Source: Pseudobutyrivibrio sp.
GTDB lineage: Bacteria > Bacillota > Clostridia > Lachnospirales > Lachnospiraceae
Reading direction: 5' to 3'
Assembly (NCBI RefSeq): GCF_017471675.1
Contig: NZ_JAFUSK010000005.1
Span: 47,562-111,561 of the forward strand
Length of the DNA stretch: 64,000 bases
Positions 45,390-57,027 of the stretch are shown piece after piece (positions within the stretch are counted from its first letter, which is position 1; every line of letters begins with the position of its first letter). Made by a program: the position numbers and the translations under genes. The notes beneath the pieces were generated by a model. The model had not been told where the DNA came from. It saw nothing but the letters and a program-made list of their open reading frames with translations, and made no database searches.

Positions 45390-46456
45390 TGACAATTAAT
45401 GAAGCTGCTATTGATAGAAAGAATAACCTAAATATAATCCGACTAATTGCCAGTCTTATGGTGCTTTATATGCACTCTTTTGCTGTCAGCGTTGGATCAC
45501 AGACAGAAGATGTTTTTTACACTCTTACAAATCATAAGGATTTGGCTGGTGGTATTGCGGTTTATATCTTTTTTATCATTAGTGGCTTTTTGATTTGTAG
45601 AAGCTTTGATAGGTCAAAAAGTGTTGTTAAGTACGCTAAGGCTCGCTTTCTTAGAATATGGCCGTTATTATTTGTTGTAGTAATGGTTTTAGCATTTATT
45701 TTAGGACCTATTATATCTGAATACACCTTTTATCAGTATTTTCATTATGGAGACCTAAGGGGCTTTTTGCTTAATTTGGTATTTATATCATCAGATACAA
45801 ATCTACCAGGAGTTTTTCCTTATCACTATATTCATAGTATTAATGGCTCCCTATGGACACTGATGTATGAGGTAATATGGTATATTATTGTGGCAATTAC
45901 AGCTTTCCTATGGAAAAAAAGAAGAGCAGTTGTAGTTGCTATGTATGCTGTTCTTACTGCATTATATTTATGCATAAATGCAGGAGTGTTCACAAATGTC
46001 CCAGTGCTTTCCACAGGATATGTTCTTAATATGTCAAAGCTTGGTATGTTTTTTACTATGGGAATGGCATATTATTTATATTCAGATAAGATTAAGCTTT
46101 CTTTTAAGGCTTTTGTGGTTGCTTTTGTTGGATTAGTGCTTGGAATCCTTTTTTGTAATTTTATATTTACCTTTAGTATTTTTGGACCATACATCATTTT
46201 TTACATTGCTTTCCAAAAACGATTTATAGCAACCTGGTATGACAAAATAGGGGATTTATCCTATGGCATTTATATTATGTCTTTTCCTATACAACAGACT
46301 TTGGTTGAGTACTTAGGAGAACCAACCTACGGATATAATACCTTATCTATTAATCCTTATTTTAATATGCTTTTAACAATAATTATTGTATTGCCTCTTT
46401 CATTTATAACATGGCGTTTTATAGAGCAGCCATGCCTTAAGCTTAAAAATAAATAG
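45389..46456 (+). CDS. Acyltransferase-3 family membrane protein (OafA/YrhL-like)
   Basis: A 355-aa membrane acyltransferase with about ten helices. RKNNLNIIRLIASLMVLYMHS is the family N-terminus with its conserved His; RFLRIWPLLFVVV and GSLWTLMYEVIWY follow, then the closing WRFIEQPCLKLK. These enzymes O-acylate surface polysaccharides or sugars. It starts at the last base of the prfC stop codon, but the functional link is unclear. Confidence 0.88.
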   Translation: MTINEAAIDRKNNLNIIRLIASLMVLYMHSFAVSVGSQTEDVFYTLTNHKDLAGGIAVYIFFIISGFLICRSFDRSKSVVKYAKARFLRIWPLLFVVVMVLAFILGPIISEYTFYQYFHYGDLRGFLLNLVFISSDTNLPGVFPYHYIHSINGSLWTLMYEVIWYIIVAITAFLWKKRRAVVVAMYAVLTALYLCINAGVFTNVPVLSTGYVLNMSKLGMFFTMGMAYYLYSDKIKLSFKAFVVAFVGLVLGILFCNFIFTFSIFGPYIIFYIAFQKRFIATWYDKIGDLSYGIYIMSFPIQQTLVEYLGEPTYGYNTLSINPYFNMLLTIIIVLPLSFITWRFIEQPCLKLKNK

Positions 46457-46490
46457 CTTGACTCTATTTTGATTTGAGTGTATAGTAATT

Positions 46491-46520
46491 GACGGTGACT
46501 GATGTTGCCGTCTTTTTTGT
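46491..46520 (+). terminator. Terminator after the acyltransferase gene
   Basis: GACGGTGAC and GTTGCCGTC pair with one or two wobbles around TGAT, followed by TTTTTTG. Confidence 0.8.
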
Positions 46521-46562
46521 TTTTTGATTTTTTGTTTTTTCAATTTTTATCCCATTTTTTTG

Positions 46563-46591
46563 TTGACATTTAATTTCATATTAACTATTAT
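46563..46591 (+). promoter_or_regulatory. recA promoter
   Basis: Perfect TTGACA (46563-46568), 17-bp spacer and TATTAT (46586-46591). Confidence 0.8.
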
Positions 46592-46604
46592 TATACATAA
46601 AGAA

Positions 46605-46619
46605 CGAACAATTGTTCCG
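46605..46619 (+). promoter_or_regulatory. LexA (SOS) box in the recA leader
   Basis: CGAACAATTGTTCCG contains the palindrome GAAC-AATT-GTTC, matching the Gram-positive LexA/DinR operator. It lies just downstream of the recA -10 box, where a bound repressor would block transcription, so recA-recX should be DNA-damage inducible. Confidence 0.88.
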
Positions 46620-46636
46620 AACGGAGGTTTTATAAA

Positions 46637-47695
46637 ATGGCAAACGAAGATAAGCTTAAAGCATTAGATGCTGCGATTTCGCAGATTGAAAAACAATATG
46701 GTAAGGGTTCTGTAATGAAGCTTGGTGAGGGAGCTAATATACAGGTAGAAACAGTCCCTACAGGCTCTATCAGCCTTGATATAGCATTAGGTCAGGGTGG
46801 CTTTCCTAAGGGCCGTATTATCGAGATTTACGGTCCAGAATCATCTGGTAAGACAACACTTGCACTTCATGCTGTAGCAGAGGTTCAGAAGGCTGGCGGT
46901 ATTGCCGGTTTCATCGATGCAGAGCATGCCCTTGATCCTAAGTATGCTAAGGCAATTGGCGTTAATATTGATGATTTATATATTTCACAGCCTGATAATG
47001 GCGAGCAGGCTCTTGAAATCACAGAGACAATGGTTCGCTCTGGCGCTATGGATATCATTGTTGTGGATTCAGTAGCAGCCCTTGTTCCTAAGGCAGAAAT
47101 CGATGGTGATATGGGTGATTCCCACGTAGGTTTACATGCCCGTCTTATGTCACAGGCTATGAGAAAGCTTACAGGTATTGTTGCTAAGACAAACTGTGTA
47201 GTTATCTTTATCAATCAGCTTCGTGAGAAGGTTGGCGTTATGTTTGGTAATCCTGAGACAACAACAGGTGGTCGTGCTCTTAAGTTCTATGCATCAGTAC
47301 GTATTGATGTTCGTCGTATCGAAGCTCTTAAGCAAAACGGCGAGGTTATCGGTAACAGAACCAGAGCTAAGATTGTTAAGAATAAGGTGGCACCTCCATT
47401 TAGAGAGGCTGAGTTTGATATTATGTTCGGTGAAGGTATCTCTCGTGAAGGAGATATACTTGATGTGGCTGCTAACCTTGATATTGTTCAGAAGTCTGGT
47501 GCATGGTATGCATATCTTGGAGAAAAGATTGGCCAGGGACGTGAGAATGCTAAGATATATCTTAAGCAGAATCCTGACGTTTGCGAGGAGATTGCAGATG
47601 CTATCCGTGACCATTACTCAGAAGCAGATGAGTCTGAAGTTGGTTTAGTAGGTGGGGATAAGAAGGACGATATCCCAACAGAGGTTATTGAATAA
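46637..47695 (+). CDS. recA: Recombinase RecA
   Basis: A 352-aa RecA for strand exchange and SOS activation. Walker [20 protein letters not shown], Walker [12 protein letters not shown] and loop [10 protein letters not shown] are all present; the C-terminus is acidic as usual ([14 protein letters not shown]). It is followed after two bases by recX. Confidence 0.97.
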   Translation: MANEDKLKALDAAISQIEKQYGKGSVMKLGEGANIQVETVPTGSISLDIALGQGGFPKGRIIEIYGPESSGKTTLALHAVAEVQKAGGIAGFIDAEHALDPKYAKAIGVNIDDLYISQPDNGEQALEITETMVRSGAMDIIVVDSVAALVPKAEIDGDMGDSHVGLHARLMSQAMRKLTGIVAKTNCVVIFINQLREKVGVMFGNPETTTGGRALKFYASVRIDVRRIEALKQNGEVIGNRTRAKIVKNKVAPPFREAEFDIMFGEGISREGDILDVAANLDIVQKSGAWYAYLGEKIGQGRENAKIYLKQNPDVCEEIADAIRDHYSEADESEVGLVGGDKKDDIPTEVIE

Positions 47696-47697
47696 TC

Positions 47698-48291
47698 ATG
47701 GAAGTTTTATCTCTTGTTAAATTAACTAAGGGAAGAGCAAAAATCTGTCTCGCTGGCGGGACAGATTTTGTTCTATATAAAAAGGAATACGAAAGCTATG
47801 GTATAGAGGAAGGGGCAGATTTATCTGAGGTTGATTATAATCAGATAGTCACAGATATCCTTATTCCTCGCTGCAAAAAGAGAGCTTTACATTTGCTTGA
47901 AAAGCAAGATCGCTCTGAAAAGAATCTTAGGGATAAGCTTAAAGAGGGGGGCTATTCACAAGAGATTGTTGATATAGCTATCGATTATATTAACGAATAT
48001 GGATACTTAGATGATGCTAGAATGGCAGCAAGTCACATTAGATTTTATCAGGATTCCAGAAGCAAGCTTAGGCTTAAGCAGGATCTTATTGGAAAAGGAA
48101 TATCGGCAGATGTAATAGACAGGGTAATGGATGAAGAATATACATCTGATGAATCTGATTTGATTGAAAAGCTCCTTTTAAAGAAGAACTATGATAAAGA
48201 AAATGCCACCTACGAAGAGCGGGCTAAGATGTATAGATTTCTTGCAGGAAGAGGGTTCTCGTCGGATAGTATAAATAGGGTATTAAAATAG
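47698..48291 (+). CDS. recX: Regulatory protein RecX
   Basis: A 197-aa three-helix-repeat protein that modulates RecA filaments. Typical segments are ALHLLEKQDRSEKNLRDKL, YINEYGYLDDARMAASHI and the C-terminal FLAGRGFSSDSINRVL. Directly behind recA, so co-expressed under LexA control. Confidence 0.93.
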   Translation: MEVLSLVKLTKGRAKICLAGGTDFVLYKKEYESYGIEEGADLSEVDYNQIVTDILIPRCKKRALHLLEKQDRSEKNLRDKLKEGGYSQEIVDIAIDYINEYGYLDDARMAASHIRFYQDSRSKLRLKQDLIGKGISADVIDRVMDEEYTSDESDLIEKLLLKKNYDKENATYEERAKMYRFLAGRGFSSDSINRVLK

Positions 48292-48324
48292 TTTATTCAC
48301 ATACTATATGTGGTATACCTAGTC

Positions 48325-48353
48325 TTGACATACGCTTTATATAAAGTTAAACT
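48325..48353 (+). promoter_or_regulatory. Promoter of rny
   Basis: TTGACA (48325-48330) and TAAACT (48348-48353) with a 17-bp spacer, 83 bases before the start codon. Confidence 0.55.
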
Positions 48354-48435
48354 ATTTATGTTGAAGTTTATAAATGAGAGCATAATAGCTTTTATTTTAT
48401 ATTCCAATTAGAAAATTAAATAAGGAGGTGCTCCT

Positions 48436-49983
48436 GTGGGCGTAACGATTATCGTAGCAGTTATCGTTGCCGCTTTAGCAGTTGTTATCACACTACTTGT
48501 ATCTAATCAGATTCATGAGAAGCAAGGTAGGAATAAGGTTAATTCTGCCGAGGCTAAGGCTCGTGAAATCATTGATGAAGCAGTGAAGAATGCGGAAGCT
48601 AAGAAGAGGGAAGCAATGCTTGAGGCAAAGGAAGATGCCATGAAGCAGAAGAATGACCTTGATAAAGAAATCCGTGAGCGCCGAGCAGAAATTCAGAGAA
48701 GCGAGCACAGATTATCTCAGAAGGAAGATAATCTTGATAAGAAGCTCGATGCAGTGGAGAAGAGAGAAGCTGAATTCGCTCGTCAGGAACAACAGCTTAA
48801 CAAGCAGCGAGAAGAAGTTTCAAAGCTTAATCAGCAGCGTGTGCAGGAACTAGAGAGAATCTCAGGACTTACCTCCGAACAAGCAAAAGAACAACTTTTA
48901 AAATCTGTAGAAGAAGACGTCAAGTTAGACGCAGCAAAACTTATTAAGGAAAGCTTAGCTCAGGCAAAGGATGAGGCTGATAAGAAGGCTAGAGAGATAG
49001 TAGTTAGTGCTATCCAGAAGTGTTCAGCAGACCATGTTGCTGAGACAACTATTTCAGTTGTACAGCTTCCTAATGATGAGATGAAGGGACGTATCATTGG
49101 TAGAGAGGGACGTAACATTCGTACTCTTGAGACTATGACTGGCGTAGAGCTTATTATTGATGATACTCCAGAGGCAGTTATTTTATCTGCATTTGATCCA
49201 GTCAGACGTGAAATTGCACGTATTGCTTTGGAAAAGCTTATTGTAGATGGACGTATTCATCCAGCTAGAATTGAAGAGACAGTAGAGAAGGCTAAGAAGG
49301 AAGTAGAACAGCAAATCCGTGAGGAAGGCGATGCAGCCGCACTTGAGGTTGGCGTTCAGGGAATTCATCCAGAGCTTCTTAGATTACTTGGTAAGATGAA
49401 GTTCAGAACAAGCTACGGTCAGAATGTGTTAAAGCATTCTATCGAGGTAGCTCAGTTATCAGGATTACTTGCTGCAGAGCTTGGTCTTGATGTTAGAGTT
49501 GCAAAGCGTGCTGGTTTATTGCATGATATTGGAAAGGCAGTAGATAGAGAGCAAGAGGGTACTCATGTACAGCTTGGCGCTGATCTTTGCCGTAAGTACA
49601 AAGAGTCTCAGACAGTTATTAACGCTGTTGAGGCACATCATGGAGATGTTGAGCCAGAAACACTCATAGCTTGTATTGTACAGGCTGCTGATACTATCAG
49701 TGCAGCAAGACCAGGTGCAAGACGTGAGGCTATGGAAACATACACAAACAGATTAAAAGAACTTGAAGAAATTTCTAACAGCTTTAAAGGTGTTGAAAAG
49801 TCTTTTGCTATTCAAGCAGGTAGAGAGATTCGTATCATGGTGGTTCCTGAACAGGTTTCAGATGCCGATATGGTCATCATGGCTAGGGATATTTCAAAGC
49901 AGATTGAATCACAGCTAGAATATCCTGGACAGATTAAGGTCAATGTAATTCGTGAATCACGAGTTACTGATTATGCAAAGTAA
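48436..49983 (+). CDS. rny: Ribonuclease Y
   Basis: A 515-aa membrane-anchored endoribonuclease that initiates mRNA decay. N-terminal helix ([18 protein letters not shown]), long coiled coil (about 35-150), KH domain ([15 protein letters not shown]) and HD domain ([10 protein letters not shown]) with C-terminal region. The start is GTG 48436 behind AAGGAGG. A terminator follows. Confidence 0.96.
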   Translation: MGVTIIVAVIVAALAVVITLLVSNQIHEKQGRNKVNSAEAKAREIIDEAVKNAEAKKREAMLEAKEDAMKQKNDLDKEIRERRAEIQRSEHRLSQKEDNLDKKLDAVEKREAEFARQEQQLNKQREEVSKLNQQRVQELERISGLTSEQAKEQLLKSVEEDVKLDAAKLIKESLAQAKDEADKKAREIVVSAIQKCSADHVAETTISVVQLPNDEMKGRIIGREGRNIRTLETMTGVELIIDDTPEAVILSAFDPVRREIARIALEKLIVDGRIHPARIEETVEKAKKEVEQQIREEGDAAALEVGVQGIHPELLRLLGKMKFRTSYGQNVLKHSIEVAQLSGLLAAELGLDVRVAKRAGLLHDIGKAVDREQEGTHVQLGADLCRKYKESQTVINAVEAHHGDVEPETLIACIVQAADTISAARPGARREAMETYTNRLKELEEISNSFKGVEKSFAIQAGREIRIMVVPEQVSDADMVIMARDISKQIESQLEYPGQIKVNVIRESRVTDYAK

Positions 49984-49991
49984 ATAATTTT

Positions 49992-50019
49992 GCGGCTGGT
50001 TTATCCAGCCGCTTTTTTT
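49992..50019 (+). terminator. Terminator of rny
   Basis: GCGGCTGG (49992-49999) pairs with CCAGCCGC (50005-50012), followed by seven Ts. The next gene's ribosome site starts only about 5 bases later. Confidence 0.92.
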
Positions 50020-50034
50020 GAAAAGAGGTTTGTT

Positions 50035-50571
50035 ATGGAAAAAATAGAAAGAGTAAAACGAGAGCTTATTCATAAGGGGACCATCCTTGATATCTATGAA
50101 GATACAGTTCGCTTGCCAAATGGTAAAGAAGAAAAATGGGATTTTGTAAGTCACAGAATGGGAGCAGCCTGTGTATTAGCGGTTCGTCCTGATGGCAAAA
50201 TACTTATGGTACGCCAATACAGAAATGCTCTTGATAGATTTACACTAGAGGTTCCAGCAGGAAAACGTGATTCCTTAGAAGAAGACACAAGTATCTGCGC
50301 TGCCAGAGAGCTGGAAGAAGAAACAGGATATCGTGCTGGAAAGCTTGAAAAGCTATTAGCCTTAAAATCCACAGTAGCATTCTGTGATGAATTTATAGAT
50401 GTTTATCTTGCTACTGACCTTGAAAAAATTGGGGAGCAACACCTTGATGAGGCAGAAGATATTGATATTGAAGCCTACGACCTTAATGAACTTATGGACA
50501 TGTGCTACAGTGGCACCCTCCAGGATGCCAAGACTGTGGCAGCTATTATGGCTTATGCGGCCAAAAAATAG
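50035..50571 (+). CDS. NUDIX hydrolase (ADP-ribose pyrophosphatase type)
   Basis: A 178-aa enzyme. The Nudix box runs from GKRDSLEEDTS to RELEEETGYRAG, preceded by KILMVRQYRNALDRFTLEVPAG, which is typical of ADP-ribose/nucleoside-diphosphate-sugar hydrolases. The ATG at 50035 follows AGAGG. Its stop coincides with the left end of a repeat element. Confidence 0.87.
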   Translation: MEKIERVKRELIHKGTILDIYEDTVRLPNGKEEKWDFVSHRMGAACVLAVRPDGKILMVRQYRNALDRFTLEVPAGKRDSLEEDTSICAARELEEETGYRAGKLEKLLALKSTVAFCDEFIDVYLATDLEKIGEQHLDEAEDIDIEAYDLNELMDMCYSGTLQDAKTVAAIMAYAAKK

Positions 50572-50734
50572 CCTTCCCCCAGAGGGGGGAAGGTGGCTGC
50601 GTAGCAGACGGATGAGGGGATTTTTTAGATATTTCCCTCATCAGTCACCTGCGGTGACAGCTTGTCTCGCCTCCCGGCTCGGTCGTTGCTAAACAGGCTC
50701 CACTGGAGCCTAGCAACCCAGAGGGGGAAGCCTT
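50571..50734. repeat. Hairpin-rich intergenic repeat with terminal inverted repeats
   Basis: Left end GCCTTCCCCCAGAG and right end GAGGGGGAAGCC are inverted copies. The interior folds into CCTTCCCCC/GGGGGGAAGG, GATGAGGG/CCCTCATC (50611-50618 with 50635-50642), GTCACC/GGTGAC (50644-50658) and TTGCTA...GGCTCCA/TGGAGCC...TAGCAA. This composition (GC-rich in an AT-rich genome, G-run ends) resembles MITE-like repeats scattered through clostridial genomes. It fills the whole gap between two converging genes and may double as their terminator. Confidence 0.7.
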
Positions 50735-51766
50735 TTAGTTTCGCTCAGCTATTGTGTAGAGCAGGTGTCTTGTATCTTCCCATCCAAGACATGGGTCTGT
50801 AATAGACTGGCCGTATGTCTGGTGGTCGGAGATAGGCTGGCATCCTTCTACAAGATAGCTTTCAATCATTACACCTTTTACAAGGTTCTTTATTTCGGTA
50901 GAGTGATTGCGGTTGTGCATCACTTCTTTTACAATTCTGATTTGCTCCTTGAATTGTTTGTTTGAATTAGAATGATTTGCATCTATGATGCAAGCTGGAT
51001 TAACTAGATCCATTTCCTCGTACATATTATGAAGACGGATTAAATCTTCATAATGATAATTCTGAGTGCTGTTGCCATGTTTTGAAACGGCACCACGTAA
51101 AATAGTGTGAGCCAGAGGATTACCGGTGGTTTTTACCTCGTAGCCCGAGAAGGTAAAGTGGTGTGGATGCTGGGCAGCGTAAACAGAATTAAGCATAACA
51201 GAAAAATCCCCGGATGTAGGATTCTTCATTCCAGAAGCTACATCAAAGCCTGAAACTGTAAGGCGGTGATGCTGATCTTCTACAGAACGTGCGCCTATTG
51301 CAACATAAGATAACAAATCATCTACATAACCCCAGTTTTCAGGATAGAGCATTTCGTCTGCAGCTGTAAGATGAGTCTCTGTCATAGCACGGATGTGCAT
51401 TTTTCTCATAGCTATAAGGCCTGCTACCATGTCAGGTGCTTCATTAGGGTCTGGCTGAGAAGCGATACCCTTGTAACCGCTACCTGTTGTTCTAGGCTTG
51501 TTAGTGTAGATACGTGGCACTACAAGCACTTTGTCTTTTATATCATCTGCAACTCTTGCAAGCTTATCAATATATTCACAAACTGCATCTTCGTTGTCGG
51601 CAGAGCATGGACCGATGATACATAAGAATCTGTCATCCTTGCCTGTTATAATATCTGCAACTTCCTGGTCTCGTTTAGCCTTTATTTCTTTAATGTACTC
51701 AGGAACAGGAAGCTGCTCCTTGATTTCCTCAGGTGTTGGCATTTTTTTTAGATAATTGAAGCTCAT
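50735..51766 (-). CDS. aroF: 3-deoxy-7-phosphoheptulonate (DAHP) synthase
   Basis: A 343-aa type I DAHP synthase, AroFGH class: LCIIGPCSADNEDAV, PRIYTNKPRTTGSGYKG, GARSVEDQHHR and SDHQTYGQSITDPCLGWEDT. It condenses PEP and erythrose-4-phosphate at the entry of the aromatic pathway. Directly downstream of aroE on the minus strand (14-base gap), forming a shikimate-pathway operon. The symbol indicates class, not feedback specificity. Confidence 0.93.
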   Translation of the reverse strand: MSFNYLKKMPTPEEIKEQLPVPEYIKEIKAKRDQEVADIITGKDDRFLCIIGPCSADNEDAVCEYIDKLARVADDIKDKVLVVPRIYTNKPRTTGSGYKGIASQPDPNEAPDMVAGLIAMRKMHIRAMTETHLTAADEMLYPENWGYVDDLLSYVAIGARSVEDQHHRLTVSGFDVASGMKNPTSGDFSVMLNSVYAAQHPHHFTFSGYEVKTTGNPLAHTILRGAVSKHGNSTQNYHYEDLIRLHNMYEEMDLVNPACIIDANHSNSNKQFKEQIRIVKEVMHNRNHSTEIKNLVKGVMIESYLVEGCQPISDHQTYGQSITDPCLGWEDTRHLLYTIAERN

Positions 51767-51780
51767 TATTTTAGTCCTTT

Positions 51781-52638
51781 CTATATATCAAAACAAGAAG
51801 CTTTGATTAGTTCTATTGGCATATCTTTACCAGTCCATAGTTTAAAGGCAGCAGCACCCTGGTAAAGAAGCATATATTTGCCGTTCATAGTTTTGCATCC
51901 TATTGATTTAGCCTCGCGAAGAAGCTTAGTTTCAGGTGGATGATATATAACATCACAAACGGTAAGCTCTGGATAAAGAAAATCAATTGGTACAAGTGAT
52001 GTATCATCATCACCCATGCCTACATTTGTACCGTTAATAAGAATATCACTTTCTTCAAGACAAAACTTCATTATGCTTGAATCGTTTATATCATAAACCA
52101 TCACATCACATTCAGTAGATTTGGTGAGCAGGTCAGCAAAATCTTCAGTGGCGGCAAAGGATGCATTCTTTCTTTTAAGAATATTAATCTTTTTAACACC
52201 TTCTAGTGCGGCTTGGGCAACAATAGCAGTAGCAGCGCCGCCAGCACCAAGCATTGTAATGGTTTTGCCAACGTATTCAATATTAGAATCAGTCATAGAC
52301 TCTAAAAAACCGATTCCATCTGTTGAGTATCCCTTTAACCTGCCATTTTCATACACGCAGGTGTTGACAGAATTAGCAAGCTTTGCAGCATCATCAATGT
52401 CATCAAGAAGAGGAATAATAGCAGTCTTCAGTGGCATTGTAAGATTAAAGCCTTTAGCATTTAGCACCTTTAGGCCATTTACTGCGGTTTTAAGATTTGT
52501 TTTATCTACATCGAAAGCCATATATGAAAAATCAAGCCCAAGAGCATCGAAAGCCGTATTATGCATCTGTGGCGAAATGCTGTGTGAAACAGGGCTGCCT
52601 AAAAGGCAAATTAGATTTGTAGAACCTGATGGGTTCAT
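51781..52638 (-). CDS. aroE: Shikimate dehydrogenase
   Basis: A 285-aa NADP enzyme reducing 3-dehydroshikimate. LLGSPVSHSISPQMHN (substrate site), NLTMPLK (catalytic Lys), NTCVYENGRLKGYSTDGIGF and the dinucleotide fold MLGAGGAATAIVAQA are intact. First gene of the aroE-aroF pair; AGGAGG lies upstream of its start. Confidence 0.94.
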   Translation of the reverse strand: MNPSGSTNLICLLGSPVSHSISPQMHNTAFDALGLDFSYMAFDVDKTNLKTAVNGLKVLNAKGFNLTMPLKTAIIPLLDDIDDAAKLANSVNTCVYENGRLKGYSTDGIGFLESMTDSNIEYVGKTITMLGAGGAATAIVAQAALEGVKKINILKRKNASFAATEDFADLLTKSTECDVMVYDINDSSIMKFCLEESDILINGTNVGMGDDDTSLVPIDFLYPELTVCDVIYHPPETKLLREAKSIGCKTMNGKYMLLYQGAAAFKLWTGKDMPIELIKASCFDI

Positions 52639-52731
52639 ATCTAGAACCTCCTCGTATAAAAATTGAAATTATTTTATAATACTTTAATACTTTTATCAAC
52701 TAAAGTTTTGACCAAAAAATAAATAGAAAAT

Positions 52732-52760
52732 TTGATGTGAAATGTAAGTTGTGTTACAAT
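52732..52760 (+). promoter_or_regulatory. Promoter of tRNA-Arg
   Basis: TTGATG (52732-52737) and TACAAT (52755-52760), 17-bp spacer, 18 bases before the tRNA. Confidence 0.65.
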
Positions 52761-52778
52761 AATTCGGCAGACAAATTA

Positions 52779-52852
52779 GTAGGCGTAGCGTAGCTGGATA
52801 ACGCATCGGACTCCGACTCCGAAGACCGCCGGTTCGAATCCGGCCGTCTACA
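52779..52852 (+). tRNA. tRNA-Arg (anticodon CCG)
   Basis: Acceptor GTAGGCG/CGTCTAC with one G-U pair, D stem GCGT/ACGC, anticodon stem TCGGA/TCCGA around loop CTCCGAC (anticodon CCG, reading CGG), T arm GCCGG-TTCGAAT-CCGGC and discriminator A. CCA is not encoded. Confidence 0.95.
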
Positions 52853-52882
52853 GTTATTCAAAGCGTTAATATTGGAGGACCC

Positions 52883-54166
52883 ATGAATTTACAAGATTTA
52901 AAAACAAAAATAAAAAAAAATAAAAAAAACGGAGCACTTGTATGTGCTGAATTTATTTATATATACAGAAGATATTTTTTAGCGGGGTGTATTTTTGTAG
53001 CCATGATGCTTGTGCTATTCCTTGGAACAAGCTCTGAGCCTAAGGAAGAAAAATCATCAGCTAAGACAAATACCAGTGTCACCAAGAAGTTCAAAAAGAA
53101 TAATAACACAGAATTAGAAGCATTAATTAATGACTACTATGTGGCTTATGCAGATGGGGATACTGAGACAATCTCATCAATTGCTACTCCAGTTAGTGAT
53201 CAGGAGATTAGCTACATTAAGTTCTACAGTGCTTATATTGACAGCTTTAACAATATTAAGATTTATACAAAGCAGGGACTTACATCAGATTCTTATTTAG
53301 TTACTACAGAGGTTGAGCTTAAGTATGCTGATATTGATACAGCAGCGCCAGGTCTTGATTTCTTCTATGTAGAAACAAATGATGATGGCAAGCTTTTCAT
53401 AAATAATACTTATGGTTCATTCAATCAGAACAATAACATTTATGAAATGGATGCAGAGGTTTCTGATTTAATCAGTGTATTTATCCGCCAGCAGGATTTG
53501 CTTGATATGGAAGCAGAAATTCAGGAGGCTTACACTAAAGCCCTTGAATCTGACTCGGCTCTTAATACATTCATGAGCGAAACTCTTCCAGATGCCCATG
53601 CTAAATGGCATACTGATTACGATGCAGAGGTTGCTGCCGCAGAAGAGGCTGCTAAGAAGGCTGAAGAAGAAGCTGCAGCTGCTGCGGAAGAAGAAGCTAA
53701 AGCCGCTGCTGAGGCAGAGGAAGAGGCTAATTCATATTCTGGAACAATCAATGCTAAGGCAAATGTTCGTGAGGCAGCTGATAAGAGCAGTAATAAATTA
53801 GGTTCAGTTACATCTGGAACAGTTATTAAGATTTATGGCGAAGAGGGTGACTTCTACAAGTTCGATTACAATGGAACTAGAGCATACATAACAAAGGATG
53901 CTGTTACACTTGATTCTGCTGATAACACAGAAGAGACTACAGAAGAAACAACTGAGAGTACAAATACTGGTTCGCTTGCAGAGGGCACTGAAATTACACT
54001 TGATTCAACAATTAACATTCGCTCACAGATGGATACATCTTCATCTAAGGTTGCAGTAGCTTACGCAGGTGAAAAGGTTAAGGTTGTTATGAGCTACGCA
54101 GAAGGTTGGACAAAGGTTAAATATGGCAAGAAGGAAGGCTATATTAGAACTGACCTTTTACAGTAA
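52883..54166 (+). CDS. Membrane-anchored protein with two bacterial SH3 domains
   Basis: A 427-aa protein: basic N-terminus, one helix (32-48, FLAGCIFVAMMLVLFLG), an external NTF2-like or unknown domain (70-230), an Ala/Glu-rich coiled coil (about 250-285), then two SH3_3 repeats (GTINAKANVREAADKSSNKLG; DSTINIRSQMDTSSSKV) separated by a Thr/Glu linker. SH3_3 domains usually bind cell wall, so it probably attaches to peptidoglycan. A run of nine As in codons 10-17 could slip. Confidence 0.78.
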   Translation: MNLQDLKTKIKKNKKNGALVCAEFIYIYRRYFLAGCIFVAMMLVLFLGTSSEPKEEKSSAKTNTSVTKKFKKNNNTELEALINDYYVAYADGDTETISSIATPVSDQEISYIKFYSAYIDSFNNIKIYTKQGLTSDSYLVTTEVELKYADIDTAAPGLDFFYVETNDDGKLFINNTYGSFNQNNNIYEMDAEVSDLISVFIRQQDLLDMEAEIQEAYTKALESDSALNTFMSETLPDAHAKWHTDYDAEVAAAEEAAKKAEEEAAAAAEEEAKAAAEAEEEANSYSGTINAKANVREAADKSSNKLGSVTSGTVIKIYGEEGDFYKFDYNGTRAYITKDAVTLDSADNTEETTEETTESTNTGSLAEGTEITLDSTINIRSQMDTSSSKVAVAYAGEKVKVVMSYAEGWTKVKYGKKEGYIRTDLLQ

Positions 54167-54189
54167 TATAAATTTTAATTTGCATGTTA

Positions 54190-54213
54190 TGGAGACCATG
54201 TAATTGGTCTCCA
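54190..54213 (+). terminator. Terminator-like hairpin before rluF
   Basis: TGGAGACC (54190-54197) pairs with GGTCTCCA (54206-54213); the T tract comes 9 bases later, so termination would be inefficient. Confidence 0.45.
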
Positions 54214-54238
54214 TTGTGTTATATTTTTGGAGGATTAT

Positions 54239-54961
54239 TTGGAAGATAATATCAGACTGAATAAGTTTTTAAGCGATGCAGGTGTGTGTAGTAGGCGTGC
54301 TGCTGACAAGGCTATAGAAGCAGGCGAGGTATTAGTTAATGGCAAGCCTGCCGTTATGGGACAGAGGATTTCAGAAGGTGATAAGGTAGAATACGCTGGA
54401 AAGCTTGTATCTAATGCTGATAAAAAGCCTATTCTTTTAGCATATAACAAGCCGGCAGGAATTGTTTGTACTGCCGAAAAACGCGAGAAGAACAATATTG
54501 TAGACCATCTTAATTATCATAAGCGCATTTATCCAATAGGAAGGCTTGATAAGGATAGTACAGGGCTTATTCTCCTGACTAATCAGGGGGATTTGGTTAA
54601 TAAGATTATGAGGGCTGTTAACGCCCATGAAAAGGAATATGTAGTATCTGTTGATAAGGAAATAACTGGGGATTTTATCAAGAAGATGTCTGATGGGGTA
54701 TATCTGGATGAACTAGAGGTTATCACTAGAAAATGCAAGGTGAGAAAACTATCTAAGTACGAATTCAACATTATTCTTACCCAAGGTCTTAACAGGCAAA
54801 TCAGGCGAATGTGTCAGATGCTAGGTTATAGGGTTAAGACTCTTAAGAGAGTAAGAATTATGAATATTAACCTTGCAGATTTAAAAGAAGATACATATAG
54901 GGATGTTACGGCGGAAGAACTGAAGGTTCTTACATCCTTGCTTGAGGGGTCTAAAAATTAA
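54239..54961 (+). CDS. rluF: 23S rRNA pseudouridine synthase, RluF-like
   Basis: A 240-aa RsuA/RluB/E/F-family enzyme. An S4 RNA-binding domain (RLNKFLSDAGVCSRRAADKAI) is followed by the catalytic motif GRLDKDSTGLILL (catalytic Asp). The C-terminal ILTQGLNRQIRRMCQMLGY and RVRIMNI are closest to RluF. The start is TTG 54239, five bases after GGAGG; the TTG at 54227 overlaps that ribosome site. It precedes ligA by 16 bases. Confidence 0.87.
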   Translation: MEDNIRLNKFLSDAGVCSRRAADKAIEAGEVLVNGKPAVMGQRISEGDKVEYAGKLVSNADKKPILLAYNKPAGIVCTAEKREKNNIVDHLNYHKRIYPIGRLDKDSTGLILLTNQGDLVNKIMRAVNAHEKEYVVSVDKEITGDFIKKMSDGVYLDELEVITRKCKVRKLSKYEFNIILTQGLNRQIRRMCQMLGYRVKTLKRVRIMNINLADLKEDTYRDVTAEELKVLTSLLEGSKN

Positions 54962-54968
54962 CTGGTAG

Positions 54969-56993
<2,025 letters not shown>

Positions 56994-57027
56994 TAGGTAA
57001 ATTTACAGCACAAAATGGAGAAAAACT

